Below, in pieces: positions 24,410-32,465 of a stretch of 64,000 bases of DNA; position 1 is the first letter of the stretch, and each line of letters opens with the position of its first letter. Source of the DNA: Prevotella sp. (GTDB lineage: Bacteria > Bacillota > Clostridia > Oscillospirales > Ruminococcaceae). Location: positions 1 through 64,000 of the forward strand of contig JAMPIC010000008.1 in assembly GCA_023663025.1 (NCBI GenBank). Direction: 5' to 3'. Position numbers and translations under genes: made by a program. A model generated the notes under the pieces. It saw only the letters and a program-made list of their open reading frames with translations. It was not told where the DNA came from and searched no databases.

Positions 24410-25333
24410 TTAAGAACCGCCTCTTTCCCCGCGTATTCTCTCCGCGATCTCGGAAAGCTTTTTCAGGCGGTGGTTCGCCCCTGACCGTCCCACGGGCTTG
24501 TCCAGCATTTCGCCCAGCTCTTTCAGGGAAACGTCGGGATTTTCCAGCCGCACCTCCGCCGTGTTTTTCAGTTCGGGTGAAAGGCTGTCCGATCCCTCCG
24601 TCTCCATAATGTACTCGATGTCCGCGATCTGCCGCTCCGAAGCTTTCAGCGTGCGCTCGATATTGGCGGAATCGCAGTTTGCTATGCGGTTCGCCTTGTT
24701 GCGCACGTCCTTGTATATCTTCACGTTCATAAGGTCGATGCTGCTCATGGTCGCGCCCATAAGGGTCAGCAGATCCTCGATCGCCTCGCTGCCTTTCAGG
24801 TAGATGACGTACAGGTTTTTCCTCTCGGTGTACTTGGCGTTTATCCCCACGGAGGTGAGCAGCGCGAGCAGGTCTTGGGTCAGCTCGTAGTAGGGTACGG
24901 CAAATTCCAGATGATACTCCTTGATAGGCTCGGTAACGCTGCCGCAGGACAGGAACGCTCCCGCGATAAAGGCGAAAACGCTGTTGTTGTCGATCATGTC
25001 CGTCTGAATGCGGTGTATAAGCGCCCTGCCGGAAACTCTGTAGCGGTAGATTATCTCCTCGCGGCAGCTTTCCGAGGGTATGCTAAGCGAATAGAGGGAA
25101 ACGCCGTTTTTCTTTTCGGTGACGTTCACCTCGGCGACGCCTTTGCCTCCGATAACGTCGTCGGCGAGGCTGCGGAAAAGTTCGCACACAAGGTCGTTTT
25201 CCGTCTGGAAAATTATCGAATCGGGCGTGAAGCTTTTGCAGAACAGCAGCATACCGTACAGACAGCAGTATTTCCTGTCCTTGTCGGTGATGACCGAGCA
25301 AAGCTCCTTTTTGACCGAGTATGAGAAAGACAT
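24410..25333 (-). CDS. whiA: DNA-binding protein WhiA
   Basis: 307 residues. The N-terminal half is the LAGLIDADG-like WhiA domain (FSYSVKKELC, then VFAFIAGAFLSCGSV) and the C-terminal about 80 residues the helix-turn-helix (VSLKELGEMLDKPVGRSGAN). WhiA controls division and sporulation genes in actinobacteria and affects division and chromosome segregation in Bacillus. Start set at the ATG that gives the family N-terminus MSFSYSVKKEL and leaves 4 bases after the rapZ stop. An upstream in-frame start would overlap rapZ by 20 bases. The usual yvcK gene between rapZ and whiA is missing. Confidence 0.95.
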   Translation of the reverse strand: MSFSYSVKKELCSVITDKDRKYCCLYGMLLFCKSFTPDSIIFQTENDLVCELFRSLADDVIGGKGVAEVNVTEKKNGVSLYSLSIPSESCREEIIYRYRVSGRALIHRIQTDMIDNNSVFAFIAGAFLSCGSVTEPIKEYHLEFAVPYYELTQDLLALLTSVGINAKYTERKNLYVIYLKGSEAIEDLLTLMGATMSSIDLMNVKIYKDVRNKANRIANCDSANIERTLKASERQIADIEYIMETEGSDSLSPELKNTAEVRLENPDVSLKELGEMLDKPVGRSGANHRLKKLSEIAERIRGERGGS

Positions 25334-25337
25334 TTTT

Positions 25338-26201
25338 TCAGCCCCTGTCCTTGTCAATATCGCGGTGGCTTATCCTGCATTTCAGCCCCTTGTTTTTCAG
25401 GTACTTGTAAAGAGCCTCCGCAAAGGTCACGCTGCGGTGCTTGCCGCCCGTACAGCCGAAAGACACCACAAGCTGGCTTTTGCCCTCGTGGATATAGAGG
25501 GGGATAAGGAAGTCCAGCAGATCCTCAAGCTTTTTTATAAGAGCGCCCGACTGCTCGAAGCTTAAAACGTAGTCGCTCACGCAGCTTTCCAGACCCGTAT
25601 GTCCTTTCAGCTCGGGAATGTAAAACGGGTTCGGCAGGCATCTCACGTCGAAGATAAGGTCGGCTTCACGGGACACGCCGTACTTGTAGCCGAAAGACAT
25701 CACCTTTATGACCATACTGTCATTGGGGTTGTCCAGGAAAAGGGAATAGACGGTCTCCTTAAGCTGGTTCATGGACAGCTCGGAGGTGTCTATGTAGTAA
25801 TCGGCTTTTTCGCGGACGGAGGAAAGCATTTCTCTCTCGGTGTTTATCGCCTTTTGCAGACTTCCGTGGGACTGTTCGTCCAGCGGGTGCTTGCGGCGGG
25901 TCTCCTTGTAGCGTTTTATCAGCACCTCGTCGCTCGCGTCAAGGAAAAGAATGGAAGTCTCCATATTGTTTTCTTTAAGGAAAGACAGTCCCTCGTCCAG
26001 CTCGAGGAAAAGCTCGCCGCCTCGTATGTCGGTAACTATGGCGACCTTTTTCATCTGACCGTTGGAGACGCATATTTCCGCGAATTTCGGTATGAGCTGA
26101 GGAGGAATATTGTCGATGCAGTAGTAGCCGATGTCCTCCAGAACGTTTACCGCGCCCGATTTGCCCGAGCCGGAAAGTCCCGTTACTATCAGAAATTTCA
26201 T
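25338..26201 (-). CDS. rapZ: RNase adapter/nucleotide-binding protein RapZ (YvcJ)
   Basis: 287 residues. Walker A loop GLSGSGKSGAVN at residues 8-19, the segment YYCIDNIPPQLIPKF, and the C-terminal motif SFGCTGGKHRSV near 262 are diagnostic. In E. coli RapZ guides RNase E to the small RNA GlmZ. In Firmicutes YvcJ binds and hydrolyses nucleotides and affects competence, with its RNA role unclear. Together with whiA immediately downstream it forms the conserved Gram-positive cluster that also contains murB and hprK here. Confidence 0.95.
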   Translation of the reverse strand: MKFLIVTGLSGSGKSGAVNVLEDIGYYCIDNIPPQLIPKFAEICVSNGQMKKVAIVTDIRGGELFLELDEGLSFLKENNMETSILFLDASDEVLIKRYKETRRKHPLDEQSHGSLQKAINTEREMLSSVREKADYYIDTSELSMNQLKETVYSLFLDNPNDSMVIKVMSFGYKYGVSREADLIFDVRCLPNPFYIPELKGHTGLESCVSDYVLSFEQSGALIKKLEDLLDFLIPLYIHEGKSQLVVSFGCTGGKHRSVTFAEALYKYLKNKGLKCRISHRDIDKDRG

Positions 26202-26233
26202 GGTACGGTCCTCCTCTTAGAAAAATAATCTTT

Positions 26234-26283
26234 TGTAGGGGCGGGGTTTCCCCGCCCGCGGGACGGAGAACCCGTCCCCTACA
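26234..26283. repeat. GC-rich double-palindrome repeat, copy 1
   Basis: Starts TGTAGGGGCGGGGTTTCC and ends CCCGTCCCCTACA. It consists of two adjacent hairpins: one arm pair GGGGCGGGG/CCCCGCCC and one GGGACGG/CCGTCCC. Lies between rapZ and murB. Further copies are at 28131-28194, 44685-44735 and, degenerate, 27278-27305. Confidence 0.8.
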
Positions 26284-26327
26284 GATTTTATGACAATGTT
26301 TTACGCGGCATTGCAAAATTGCCGGTT

Positions 26328-27245
26328 CTAAATTTTTTTATCCGTAATGATAAGCGGTTCGCATTCGAGAACGTAGCCCGTCTTTTCCTTTACGGTGTCT
26401 TTCACAAGGCGTATCAGCTCCATAAGCTCCGCGAAGGTCGCGTTTCCCTTGTTGACGATGAAGCCGCTGTGCTTTGCGCTGACCTCCGCGCCGCCCACGC
26501 GGACGCCTTTCAGTCCGCACTGCTCTATCAGCAGCGAAGCGTAGCTCCCCTCGGGACGTTTGAACGTGCTTCCCGCGCTGGGATATTCCAAAGGCTGCTT
26601 CGACTTTCTTTTTTCAAGGACGTTTTCCATGTCCGCCTTTATGCGGGATTTGTCGCCTTTCGTGAGCTTCAGCACCGCCGACAGGATAATTTCCCCGCTT
26701 TCGGAAAAACGGCTGCGGCGGTAGGAAAAATCAAGCTCCTCCGCAGGATATTCCGTGACCGAGCCGTTTCTGTCCATAGCCCTGACGGAGGTTACAATGT
26801 CTTTCATTTCACCGCCGTAAGCTCCTGCGTTCATAAAGACCGCTCCGCCCACAGTCCCGGGAATGCCGTAGGCGAACTCCAGACCGCTCAGGCTGTTTTC
26901 CACGGCGAAACCGCATACGGAAGCAAGAGCCGCTCCCGCTTGGCACGTTACCGTTCCGCCGCTTGCGGAAATGTCGGAAAAGCCTTTACCCGAAACAAAA
27001 ACAACGCCGTCTATCCCGTCCGAGTCCACTATAAGGTTAGAGCCTTTCCCGAAAATATAGTAGGGAACGCCGAGCCGTTCCGCAAGGGGTATAAGCCCGA
27101 GAAAGCTTTCCTCTCCCCGAAGCTCGATAAGCAAGTCGCACTTGCCGCCGATCCTGAATGTGGTGTAATTTTTAAGCTTTTCTTCTGCCGCCGCCCGACA
27201 GCCCAAGGCTTCGGCAGCCGCGCGTATCTCCTCCAAGCCGCTCAC
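26328..27245 (-). CDS. murB: UDP-N-acetylenolpyruvoylglucosamine reductase
   Basis: The FAD/NADPH enzyme of peptidoglycan precursor synthesis making UDP-MurNAc. About 305 residues. FAD-binding segment TTFRIGGKCDLLIEL and YYIFGKGSNLI, the active-site region YGIPGTVGGAVFMNAGAYGG, FSYRRSRF, and the C-terminal GSTFKRPEGS that supplies the catalytic Ser. The downstream Glu is in LECEPLIITDKK. Start chosen at GTG 27245 with GGGGGT seven bases upstream; a TTG nine codons earlier has no ribosome site. Part of the hprK-PHP-murB-rapZ-whiA run. Confidence 0.95.
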   Translation of the reverse strand: MSGLEEIRAAAEALGCRAAAEEKLKNYTTFRIGGKCDLLIELRGEESFLGLIPLAERLGVPYYIFGKGSNLIVDSDGIDGVVFVSGKGFSDISASGGTVTCQAGAALASVCGFAVENSLSGLEFAYGIPGTVGGAVFMNAGAYGGEMKDIVTSVRAMDRNGSVTEYPAEELDFSYRRSRFSESGEIILSAVLKLTKGDKSRIKADMENVLEKRKSKQPLEYPSAGSTFKRPEGSYASLLIEQCGLKGVRVGGAEVSAKHSGFIVNKGNATFAELMELIRLVKDTVKEKTGYVLECEPLIITDKKI

Positions 27246-27277
27246 TGGGAGACCCCCGTTTCCGTTATGCAAATTTT

Positions 27278-27305
27278 GCAGGTGACGGGAAACCCCGCCC
27301 CCACA
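27278..27305. repeat. degenerate copy of the GC-rich repeat
   Basis: TGCAGGTGACGGGAAACCCC followed by GCCCCCACA: mixed arms of the element seen intact at 26234, 28131 and 44685. Lies just upstream of murB. Confidence 0.5.
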
Positions 27306-27346
27306 AAAAGCGTTATTTTTTAGTATTGCTGTAATTATAATATAGT

Positions 27347-28078
27347 TTATGCTTTGTCCGCAAAAATATTGCCCTTTTTCGCGGAAATAAATTCGGCGAG
27401 CCTGTCCATGTCCGCGTTTACCACAAGCCTTTCGGGGAAATCCTGCTCGTCCAGCAGCTTTAACGCGTTGTCAAATTTTCCCACAAGCCCGCAGAAATGA
27501 GCGTCCGAGTTCACAACCACGGGGACTTCGTGCTTCTTGCAGAGACGGATTATCTCCCTGTAGTTGTCCGTGGTGTTTTTCCAGGTTATGGAGCTTTCGT
27601 TTATCTCCACAAGCTTGCCGCATTCCTTGAATTTTTTCATGCATTTTTCATAGTCGAACTCATAGCCGACCGTAGCGCAGTGTCCGATAACGTCCACAAG
27701 GGGATTTTCGGCAAGTCCCAGATACAGCCGGGTGATATTTTCGGGGGAGGATTTTTTCAGGTGCTTCCGGTGTATGGAGGCGATTATCCAATCCAGAGCG
27801 GCGCATTCCTCGTCGGGGAAGTCGATAGTTCCGTCGTAATCTGTAATGCTCGCCTCCGCGCCGAAGATAAGCTTTACGCCGAACAGCTCCCGGGGCAGAG
27901 CCTTGTGCAGATTGTGGAAATGCCACACATGAGGACCGTCCTCGGAAGCGGGGGTGTGGTCGGTTACCGCCAGCGCGGAAAGTCCCGCGTCGGCGGCGCA
28001 GCGCGCGTTTTCGAGAACCGTGGAATACGCGTGTGTGGAAGCCACAGTGTGAGTGTGAGTATCAGCGATAATTTTCAT
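27347..28078 (-). CDS. PHP-domain phosphoesterase (YcdX type)
   Basis: 243 residues forming a single PHP domain. Metal ligands expected from the family are visible: DTHTHT at residues 6-11, AVTDHT near 38, the Glu of FGAEASI near 75, a His region ASIHRKH, VDVIGHC near 135 and the closing NSDAHF near 194. PHP hydrolases of this type cleave phosphoesters using a trinuclear metal centre; the substrate of this group is not established. It is not a histidinol phosphatase by context, as there are no his genes. Lies between murB and hprK on the same strand. Confidence 0.88.
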   Translation of the reverse strand: MKIIADTHTHTVASTHAYSTVLENARCAADAGLSALAVTDHTPASEDGPHVWHFHNLHKALPRELFGVKLIFGAEASITDYDGTIDFPDEECAALDWIIASIHRKHLKKSSPENITRLYLGLAENPLVDVIGHCATVGYEFDYEKCMKKFKECGKLVEINESSITWKNTTDNYREIIRLCKKHEVPVVVNSDAHFCGLVGKFDNALKLLDEQDFPERLVVNADMDRLAEFISAKKGNIFADKA

Positions 28079-28130
28079 TCTTACAGCCCTTTTTTCTGAA
28101 TTTGCAGCAATACTATAAAATAACGCTTTT

Positions 28131-28194
28131 TGCAGGGGCGGGGTTTCCCCGCCCGCAGCCGCTGAACAGCGGGACGGGAAACCCGTCCCCTACG
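28131..28194. repeat. GC-rich double-palindrome repeat, copy 2
   Basis: TGCAGGGGCGGGGTTTCCCC at the left and GGGACGGGAAACCCGTCCCC at the right, with an extra about 12-base spacer between the two hairpins compared with copy 1. Lies between hprK and the PHP gene. Confidence 0.8.
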
Positions 28195-28280
28195 GATACG
28201 GTTATTATTTTGTAGGATTGCTATAAGTACAATAAAATTTTCCGATTTCTAACTTCTATCCTCTAACCTCTAACCTCTAA

Positions 28281-29243
28281 TCAATATATGTCCCATTTCT
28301 TGATGGTCTCCTTGCGGTCCATGTCGAGACCCAAGTTGTCGAGCAGCTCCTGAGCGGCGTTGTAGCCCATCTTTTTCTGACGGTTGTTCATTGCCGCGAC
28401 CTCGAGAATGACAGCGAGATTTCGTCCCGGCTTGACGGGAATGGTGCTGCAAGGCACTTTCACGCCGAGAATGGAGGTGTACTCGTTGTCCACGCCCATG
28501 CGGTCGTAGACCTTTTCGCTGTCCCAAGGCTCAAGCTCCACTATCATGTCGATCTTTTCCGTGACCTTGATCGCGCCCATGCCGAACAGACGGCGGGCGT
28601 TGACAATGCCTATGCCGCGGATTTCCAGAAAGTGTCTGATATTTTCGGGAGACGAACCCACAAGGCTGATATTGGAAACCCGGCGTATCTCCACGGCGTC
28701 GTCCGCCACAAGGCGGTGTCCCCGCTTGATAAGCTCCACGGCAGTCTCGCTCTTGCCCACGCCGCTTTCGCCGAGAATGAGCATACCCTCGCCGTAGACT
28801 TCAATAAGCACTCCGTGGCGGGTGATACGGGGTGCAAGGTGCAGATTGAGGAACGCTATCAGCGCCGCCATAAAGCTTGAAGTGCTGTCCTTGCTGCGGA
28901 GCAGGGGGACTTCATACTTTTGGGCAAGCTCCACCATTTCGGGGAAATAGGGCAGCTCCCGGGTGATGATGAGCGCGGGTATGCGCTGCGCGAAAAGCAT
29001 ATCGAGACGTTCGCGGCGAACGTCCTCCTCGATGGTCGCCATATAGGCGAACTCCATTTTTCCCACTATCTGGATACGCTCGTTGTTGAAATATTCGTAA
29101 AAGCCCATAAGCTGAAGTCCGGGACGGTTCAGATCCGTTTCGACCACCAGCAGCTTTGAAGAATCCTCGGGAAGATAGATAGTTTCGAGATGAAATTCCT
29201 CGATAATTGTTTTAAGATCAACGTTGTATTTTTTTTCCGCCAT
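28281..29243 (-). CDS. hprK: HPr kinase/phosphorylase
   Basis: The bifunctional sensor of carbon catabolite repression in Firmicutes. It phosphorylates HPr at Ser46 and reverses this by phosphorolysis. 320 residues: an N-terminal domain of about 130, then Walker A GESGVGKSETAVELIKRGH near residue 153 with VADDAVEI, and the HprK signature EIRGIGIVNARRLFG near 205. The C-terminal region matches full-length enzymes. HPr itself is not in the window. The stop lies in a tract of CTAACCT-type repeats. Divergent from proC, with its own promoter. Confidence 0.96.
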   Translation of the reverse strand: MAEKKYNVDLKTIIEEFHLETIYLPEDSSKLLVVETDLNRPGLQLMGFYEYFNNERIQIVGKMEFAYMATIEEDVRRERLDMLFAQRIPALIITRELPYFPEMVELAQKYEVPLLRSKDSTSSFMAALIAFLNLHLAPRITRHGVLIEVYGEGMLILGESGVGKSETAVELIKRGHRLVADDAVEIRRVSNISLVGSSPENIRHFLEIRGIGIVNARRLFGMGAIKVTEKIDMIVELEPWDSEKVYDRMGVDNEYTSILGVKVPCSTIPVKPGRNLAVILEVAAMNNRQKKMGYNAAQELLDNLGLDMDRKETIKKWDIY

Positions 29244-29280
29244 TTAAAATCATTCCTTTTCGATAATTACGGTTATTTTT

Positions 29281-29308
29281 ATTATACATCATTTCCGAAA
29301 AATTTCAA
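29281..29308 (-). promoter_or_regulatory. promoter of the hprK cluster
   Basis: On the minus strand TTGAAA (29308-29303), 16-base spacer, TATAAT (29286-29281). Confidence 0.75.
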
Positions 29309-29369
29309 GTACTGTCAGACTTTATTTACAAATGCCGCAAAAATATTCCGCCGAAAAACAAAAAAAGGC

Positions 29370-29398
29370 TTGCTTTTTTGTGCAATTTGTTGTATACT
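29370..29398 (+). promoter_or_regulatory. promoter of proC
   Basis: TTGCTT (29370-29375), 17-base spacer, TATACT (29393-29398); leader about 37 bases. Confidence 0.7.
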
Positions 29399-29441
29399 AT
29401 TCAGTAAACCGTTTAATTTGTCTCTGAAAGGAAGTTTTTAT

Positions 29442-30275
29442 ATGACGGCGGTAGGATTTATCGGCGCGGGAAATATGGGCTTTGCCATTATAAAAGGTAT
29501 TCACGGCAGCGGTATGTGCGAAAACGGCGGGATTGAAATGCACGCTTTTTCGAGGAGTATCGCTCTGTACGCCTACGACCCGAACAGCGAGATGATGAAA
29601 AGGCTTAGTGAGTTCGGCGTATCGCCCTGCGAAAGCGAAACGGCGCTTGTGGAGAAGTGCGATTACGTTTTTCTCGCCGTCAAGCCTCAGCAGCTTGAAA
29701 CGGTGCTGAACAACGCAAAGGGCGCGTTTACCGATAAAAAGGTTATTATTTCCATATGCGCGGGAATTACCGCCGAGTATATCGCTTCGCAGACCGTCCC
29801 GGACGCTAAAGTCGTGCTGGTTATGCCCAACACGCCGCTGCTTCTGGGAGAGGGGGCTTCCGCTCTTGCGAAAAACGGCAAGGTTTCGGCAGAGGAGTTT
29901 GAATTTGTCAAAAACATTTTCGCCGCCTGCGGAAGGGTTGCCGTCGTCCCCGAAAACAAAATGAAAGAGATAATCGCCGTAAACGGCAGCAGTCCCGCGT
30001 TCATATATCTGTTCGCAAAGGCGTTCATTGACTACGCCGCCCAAGAGGGGATAGACCCCGCCGCCGCAAAGGAGCTTTTCGCCCAATCTCTCGTGGGCTC
30101 GGCGAAAATGATAACGGATTCGGGGTATACTATAGACGAGCTGATAAAAATGGTCTCCAGTCCGGGAGGAACCACACTTGCGGGTCTGGACGAGCTTTAC
30201 GCGGGAAAACTGGAGGAAACGGTCAAAAAAGCCTGCGGAAGCTGCACGCGCCGCGCCTACGAGCTGTCCAAATAA
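29442..30275 (+). CDS. proC: pyrroline-5-carboxylate reductase
   Basis: Last step of proline synthesis, reducing P5C with NAD(P)H. 277 residues from the ATG preceded by AAAGGAAG; an open frame continues upstream to 29190 but without a ribosome site and across the promoter. N-terminal Rossmann motif GFIGAGNMG, then VFLAVKPQQ, VMPNTP and the C-terminal family signature SSPGGTTLAGLDEL. A stretch after residue 24 (CENGGIEMHAFSRSIALYAYD) is slightly longer than in typical ProC. No other proline genes nearby. Confidence 0.95.
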   Translation: MTAVGFIGAGNMGFAIIKGIHGSGMCENGGIEMHAFSRSIALYAYDPNSEMMKRLSEFGVSPCESETALVEKCDYVFLAVKPQQLETVLNNAKGAFTDKKVIISICAGITAEYIASQTVPDAKVVLVMPNTPLLLGEGASALAKNGKVSAEEFEFVKNIFAACGRVAVVPENKMKEIIAVNGSSPAFIYLFAKAFIDYAAQEGIDPAAAKELFAQSLVGSAKMITDSGYTIDELIKMVSSPGGTTLAGLDELYAGKLEETVKKACGSCTRRAYELSK

Positions 30276-30340
30276 AGCGGTCTAAAAGGGGACTTGTCCG
30301 CATAGACTTTACCGATAATAAAAGGTAAAGGACTGTTTCT

Positions 30341-30952
30341 ATGACGGACGAAAGAATTGTTCCTCAAAAGAGGTCGGACGGACGGCTGACTGTGCTTGCC
30401 GCGCTTTATTTCGCGGGGGTGTTCCTCGGCGTGATACTGTACGGAACGCTTGACGGAGAACGTCTTGCCGCGCTTAACGGCATTACGGGAAGCTTTGTGT
30501 ACGGCAGGCTGAACCACACTTTTTGGGAAACCTTGGTAAATTCCTTTTCGGGAGCGTTCCTGCTGCTGACGGCGTGCTTCTGGCTCGGGTTCAGCGCGGC
30601 GGCGCAGCCTTTGGAGCTGCTTGTCCCCGTCTTTCGGGGATTGGGCGCGGGGGTGTCGCTGGCGGGAATGTACGGAAGCTTCGGACTTGCGGGCGTGGGA
30701 ATGTCCGCGGTGCTGATAATTCCGGGGGCGGTGCTGTCGGCGTTCGCGCTGATAATCGCCGCGAGGGAGGCTTTGGAAATGTCGGGACGGATTTTCTCGG
30801 CTGTTTTCGGGCGTTCCGCTTCGGGGGGAGAGATAGATCTTCGGCTGTATATCACAAAATTCGCGATACTTTTTGTTATCCTCACGGTCTCGTCCCTTGC
30901 GGACAGTCTCGCCACTTTCATTTTCGCGGGCTTCTGGACGGGTCTGCTGTGA
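30341..30952 (+). CDS. polytopic membrane protein, SpoIIM-like
   Basis: 203 residues with five to six hydrophobic helices (roughly 18-36, 68-88, 94-112, 118-142, 170-200). The first helix ends in FAGVFLGVILYG and a loop contains NSFSGAFLLL. The helix pattern resembles the stage II sporulation protein M/DUF95 group, but the similarity is judged by eye and the engulfment partners SpoIID/P are absent. AAGGAC lies seven bases before the ATG. It is followed by a DUF624 membrane protein 36 bases on, likely one operon with proC upstream. Confidence 0.55.
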   Translation: MTDERIVPQKRSDGRLTVLAALYFAGVFLGVILYGTLDGERLAALNGITGSFVYGRLNHTFWETLVNSFSGAFLLLTACFWLGFSAAAQPLELLVPVFRGLGAGVSLAGMYGSFGLAGVGMSAVLIIPGAVLSAFALIIAAREALEMSGRIFSAVFGRSASGGEIDLRLYITKFAILFVILTVSSLADSLATFIFAGFWTGLL

Positions 30953-30988
30953 GGAACGGGGAAGTTACGGTAAAGGAGCTGCAATTTT

Positions 30989-31840
30989 TTGGCACTGTTT
31001 GGTTTTGGCTACGATTACGAAAAAGCGGGACGGGGCGTTTCCAAAAACGCGCCCAAGAAAAAAGCTTTTTTTGAGTTCTGGGAAATGTATTTCAGATACG
31101 CCTGGCGGCTTATCAAGCTCAATATGCTGACGTTTGTTTTCTGCATTCCCGTAGTTACTGTAGGTCCCGCGCTGGCGGGAATGACGAGAGTTCTGCGGAA
31201 ATATTCGCTGGACAAGAACGCGTTTACTTTCCACGATTTCTGGAAAGGCTTTTCCGAAAACTGGAAGCAGTCCCTGCCCATAGGTCTGCTGGACGTTCTG
31301 TTTGCGGTCTCGGCGGTCTCGGCGATGTATGTGTATCCGCAGATGGCTAAGGCGGCGGAGACGGGAGGGTTTATCTACACAATATTCTGCGTTATTTCCG
31401 TAAGCTTTGCGCTGACGCTGTTTATGATGAATTTCTATATTTTCCCGATGATAGTCTCCACCGAGCTGTCCATGAAAAATATCGTCAAAAACAGCTTTTT
31501 CCTGACCTGCATTGCGCTTAAGAAGAATTTCTTTACGCTTATTTCGGTTGCGGCGACGGCGGCGGTGCTGTTTGTTATGACGGTGTCGAACGTGTTCTCA
31601 CTGCTGCTGATACCGTTTTGGGCGATAACCTTTATCGGGTTCATCATAATGTTCAATTCCTATCCGCAGATACAGAAATATGTAATAAATCCCTACTACG
31701 AGGAACGGGGAATGGATAATCCCGAGTACGACTACCTGAAGCCGCTGACCGCCGAGGAAAGCGTTTTCACCGACCGGGGCGGCGAGGAAATGCCCATCGA
31801 CGCAAAAGGAAAAAAGAAAAAAGGAAAAATTATTTCGTAA
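30989..31840 (+). CDS. DUF624 membrane protein (YesL-like)
   Basis: 283 residues with five membrane helices. The N-terminal family region is clear: FWEMYFRYAWRLIKLNML, then FCIPVVTVGPALAGMTRVLR and the TFHDFWKGFSENWKQ segment. DUF624/YesL proteins often sit beside sugar ABC transporters, but none is present here. The start is a TTG, chosen because AAAGGAG lies ten bases upstream. The C-terminal tail is Lys-rich (GKKKKGK). Function unknown. Confidence 0.88.
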   Translation: MALFGFGYDYEKAGRGVSKNAPKKKAFFEFWEMYFRYAWRLIKLNMLTFVFCIPVVTVGPALAGMTRVLRKYSLDKNAFTFHDFWKGFSENWKQSLPIGLLDVLFAVSAVSAMYVYPQMAKAAETGGFIYTIFCVISVSFALTLFMMNFYIFPMIVSTELSMKNIVKNSFFLTCIALKKNFFTLISVAATAAVLFVMTVSNVFSLLLIPFWAITFIGFIIMFNSYPQIQKYVINPYYEERGMDNPEYDYLKPLTAEESVFTDRGGEEMPIDAKGKKKKGKIIS

Positions 31841-31846
31841 AACCCC

Positions 31847-31875
31847 TTTACAAATCGGATTTTATGTGTTATAAT
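31847..31875 (+). promoter_or_regulatory. promoter of rpsO-pnp
   Basis: TTTACA (31847-31852), 17-base spacer, TATAAT (31870-31875). The transcript has a leader of about 120 bases before rpsO that could fold into the binding site used for S15 autoregulation; I did not recognise a known S15 leader class. Confidence 0.8.
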
Positions 31876-32001
31876 AAATTCTGTCTTGTTCGGACGTAAC
31901 GAGACGTTCCGTTCGCTTGGTCTGCGGAGTAAGCCCGTTTCGGGACAGCGCCTGCCGTTTACTATGCTTACGGGGAAATTTTTAAAAGAGGTGTTTTCAT
32001 C

Positions 32002-32268
32002 ATGATGAGAAAAGAAGAAAAAACAGCCGTTATCGAGGCTAACAGAACCAGCGAGAATGATACCGGCTCTCCCGAGGTGCAGATCGCCATTCTCACTAAG
32101 AGGATCAACGACCTTACCGAACACTTGAAGATCCACAAGAAAGACCACCACTCCAGAAGAGGACTTCTCAAAATGGTAGGTCACAGACGTAACCTTCTCA
32201 ACTACCTTGCGAAGAAGGATATCAACAGATACCGCGCGATAGTTGAAAAGCTGGGTCTGCGTAAGTAA
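32002..32268 (+). CDS. rpsO: 30S ribosomal protein S15
   Basis: 88 residues, the universal size. Conserved segments GSPEVQIAILTKRINDLTEHL, HHSRRGLLKMVGHRRNLLNYL and the terminal KLGLRK. Binds 16S rRNA helices 20-22 and starts assembly of the platform. AAAAGAGGTG precedes two adjacent ATGs; the first has the better spacing. It lies ahead of pnp as in most bacteria. Confidence 0.98.
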   Translation: MMRKEEKTAVIEANRTSENDTGSPEVQIAILTKRINDLTEHLKIHKKDHHSRRGLLKMVGHRRNLLNYLAKKDINRYRAIVEKLGLRK

Positions 32269-32276
32269 GAATATGC

Positions 32277-32316
32277 AAAGGCAAAGTAAAGGGGTATACC
32301 TTTACTCTGCCTTTTT
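32277..32316 (+). terminator. terminator/attenuator between rpsO and pnp
   Basis: Arms of 16 bases (32277-32292 with 32299-32314) around a 6-base loop, followed by TTTTTG. Since pnp lacks a clear promoter of its own, this probably lets only part of the transcript through. Confidence 0.8.
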
Positions 32317-32367
32317 GCACATTAAAACAAGGAAATTTCGGACGGCAAGCTTAGCATTAAACAGTAC

Positions 32368-32412
32368 GCGTTTAAGGCGTGAAGCGGCTTCTTAACTCTT
32401 ACTTCTAAACGC
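32368..32412 (+). promoter_or_regulatory. inverted repeat in the pnp leader
   Basis: GCGTTTA (32368-32374) can pair with TAAACGC (32406-32412), with a second smaller helix possible inside. Double-stranded leader structures are the known targets of PNPase autocontrol in E. coli; the same role here is inferred. Confidence 0.4.
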
Positions 32413-32465
32413 GCAGTGTTTATTGCTAAAGCTGTTGTCCGTGAAAAAATAATAGGAGGCAGTTT

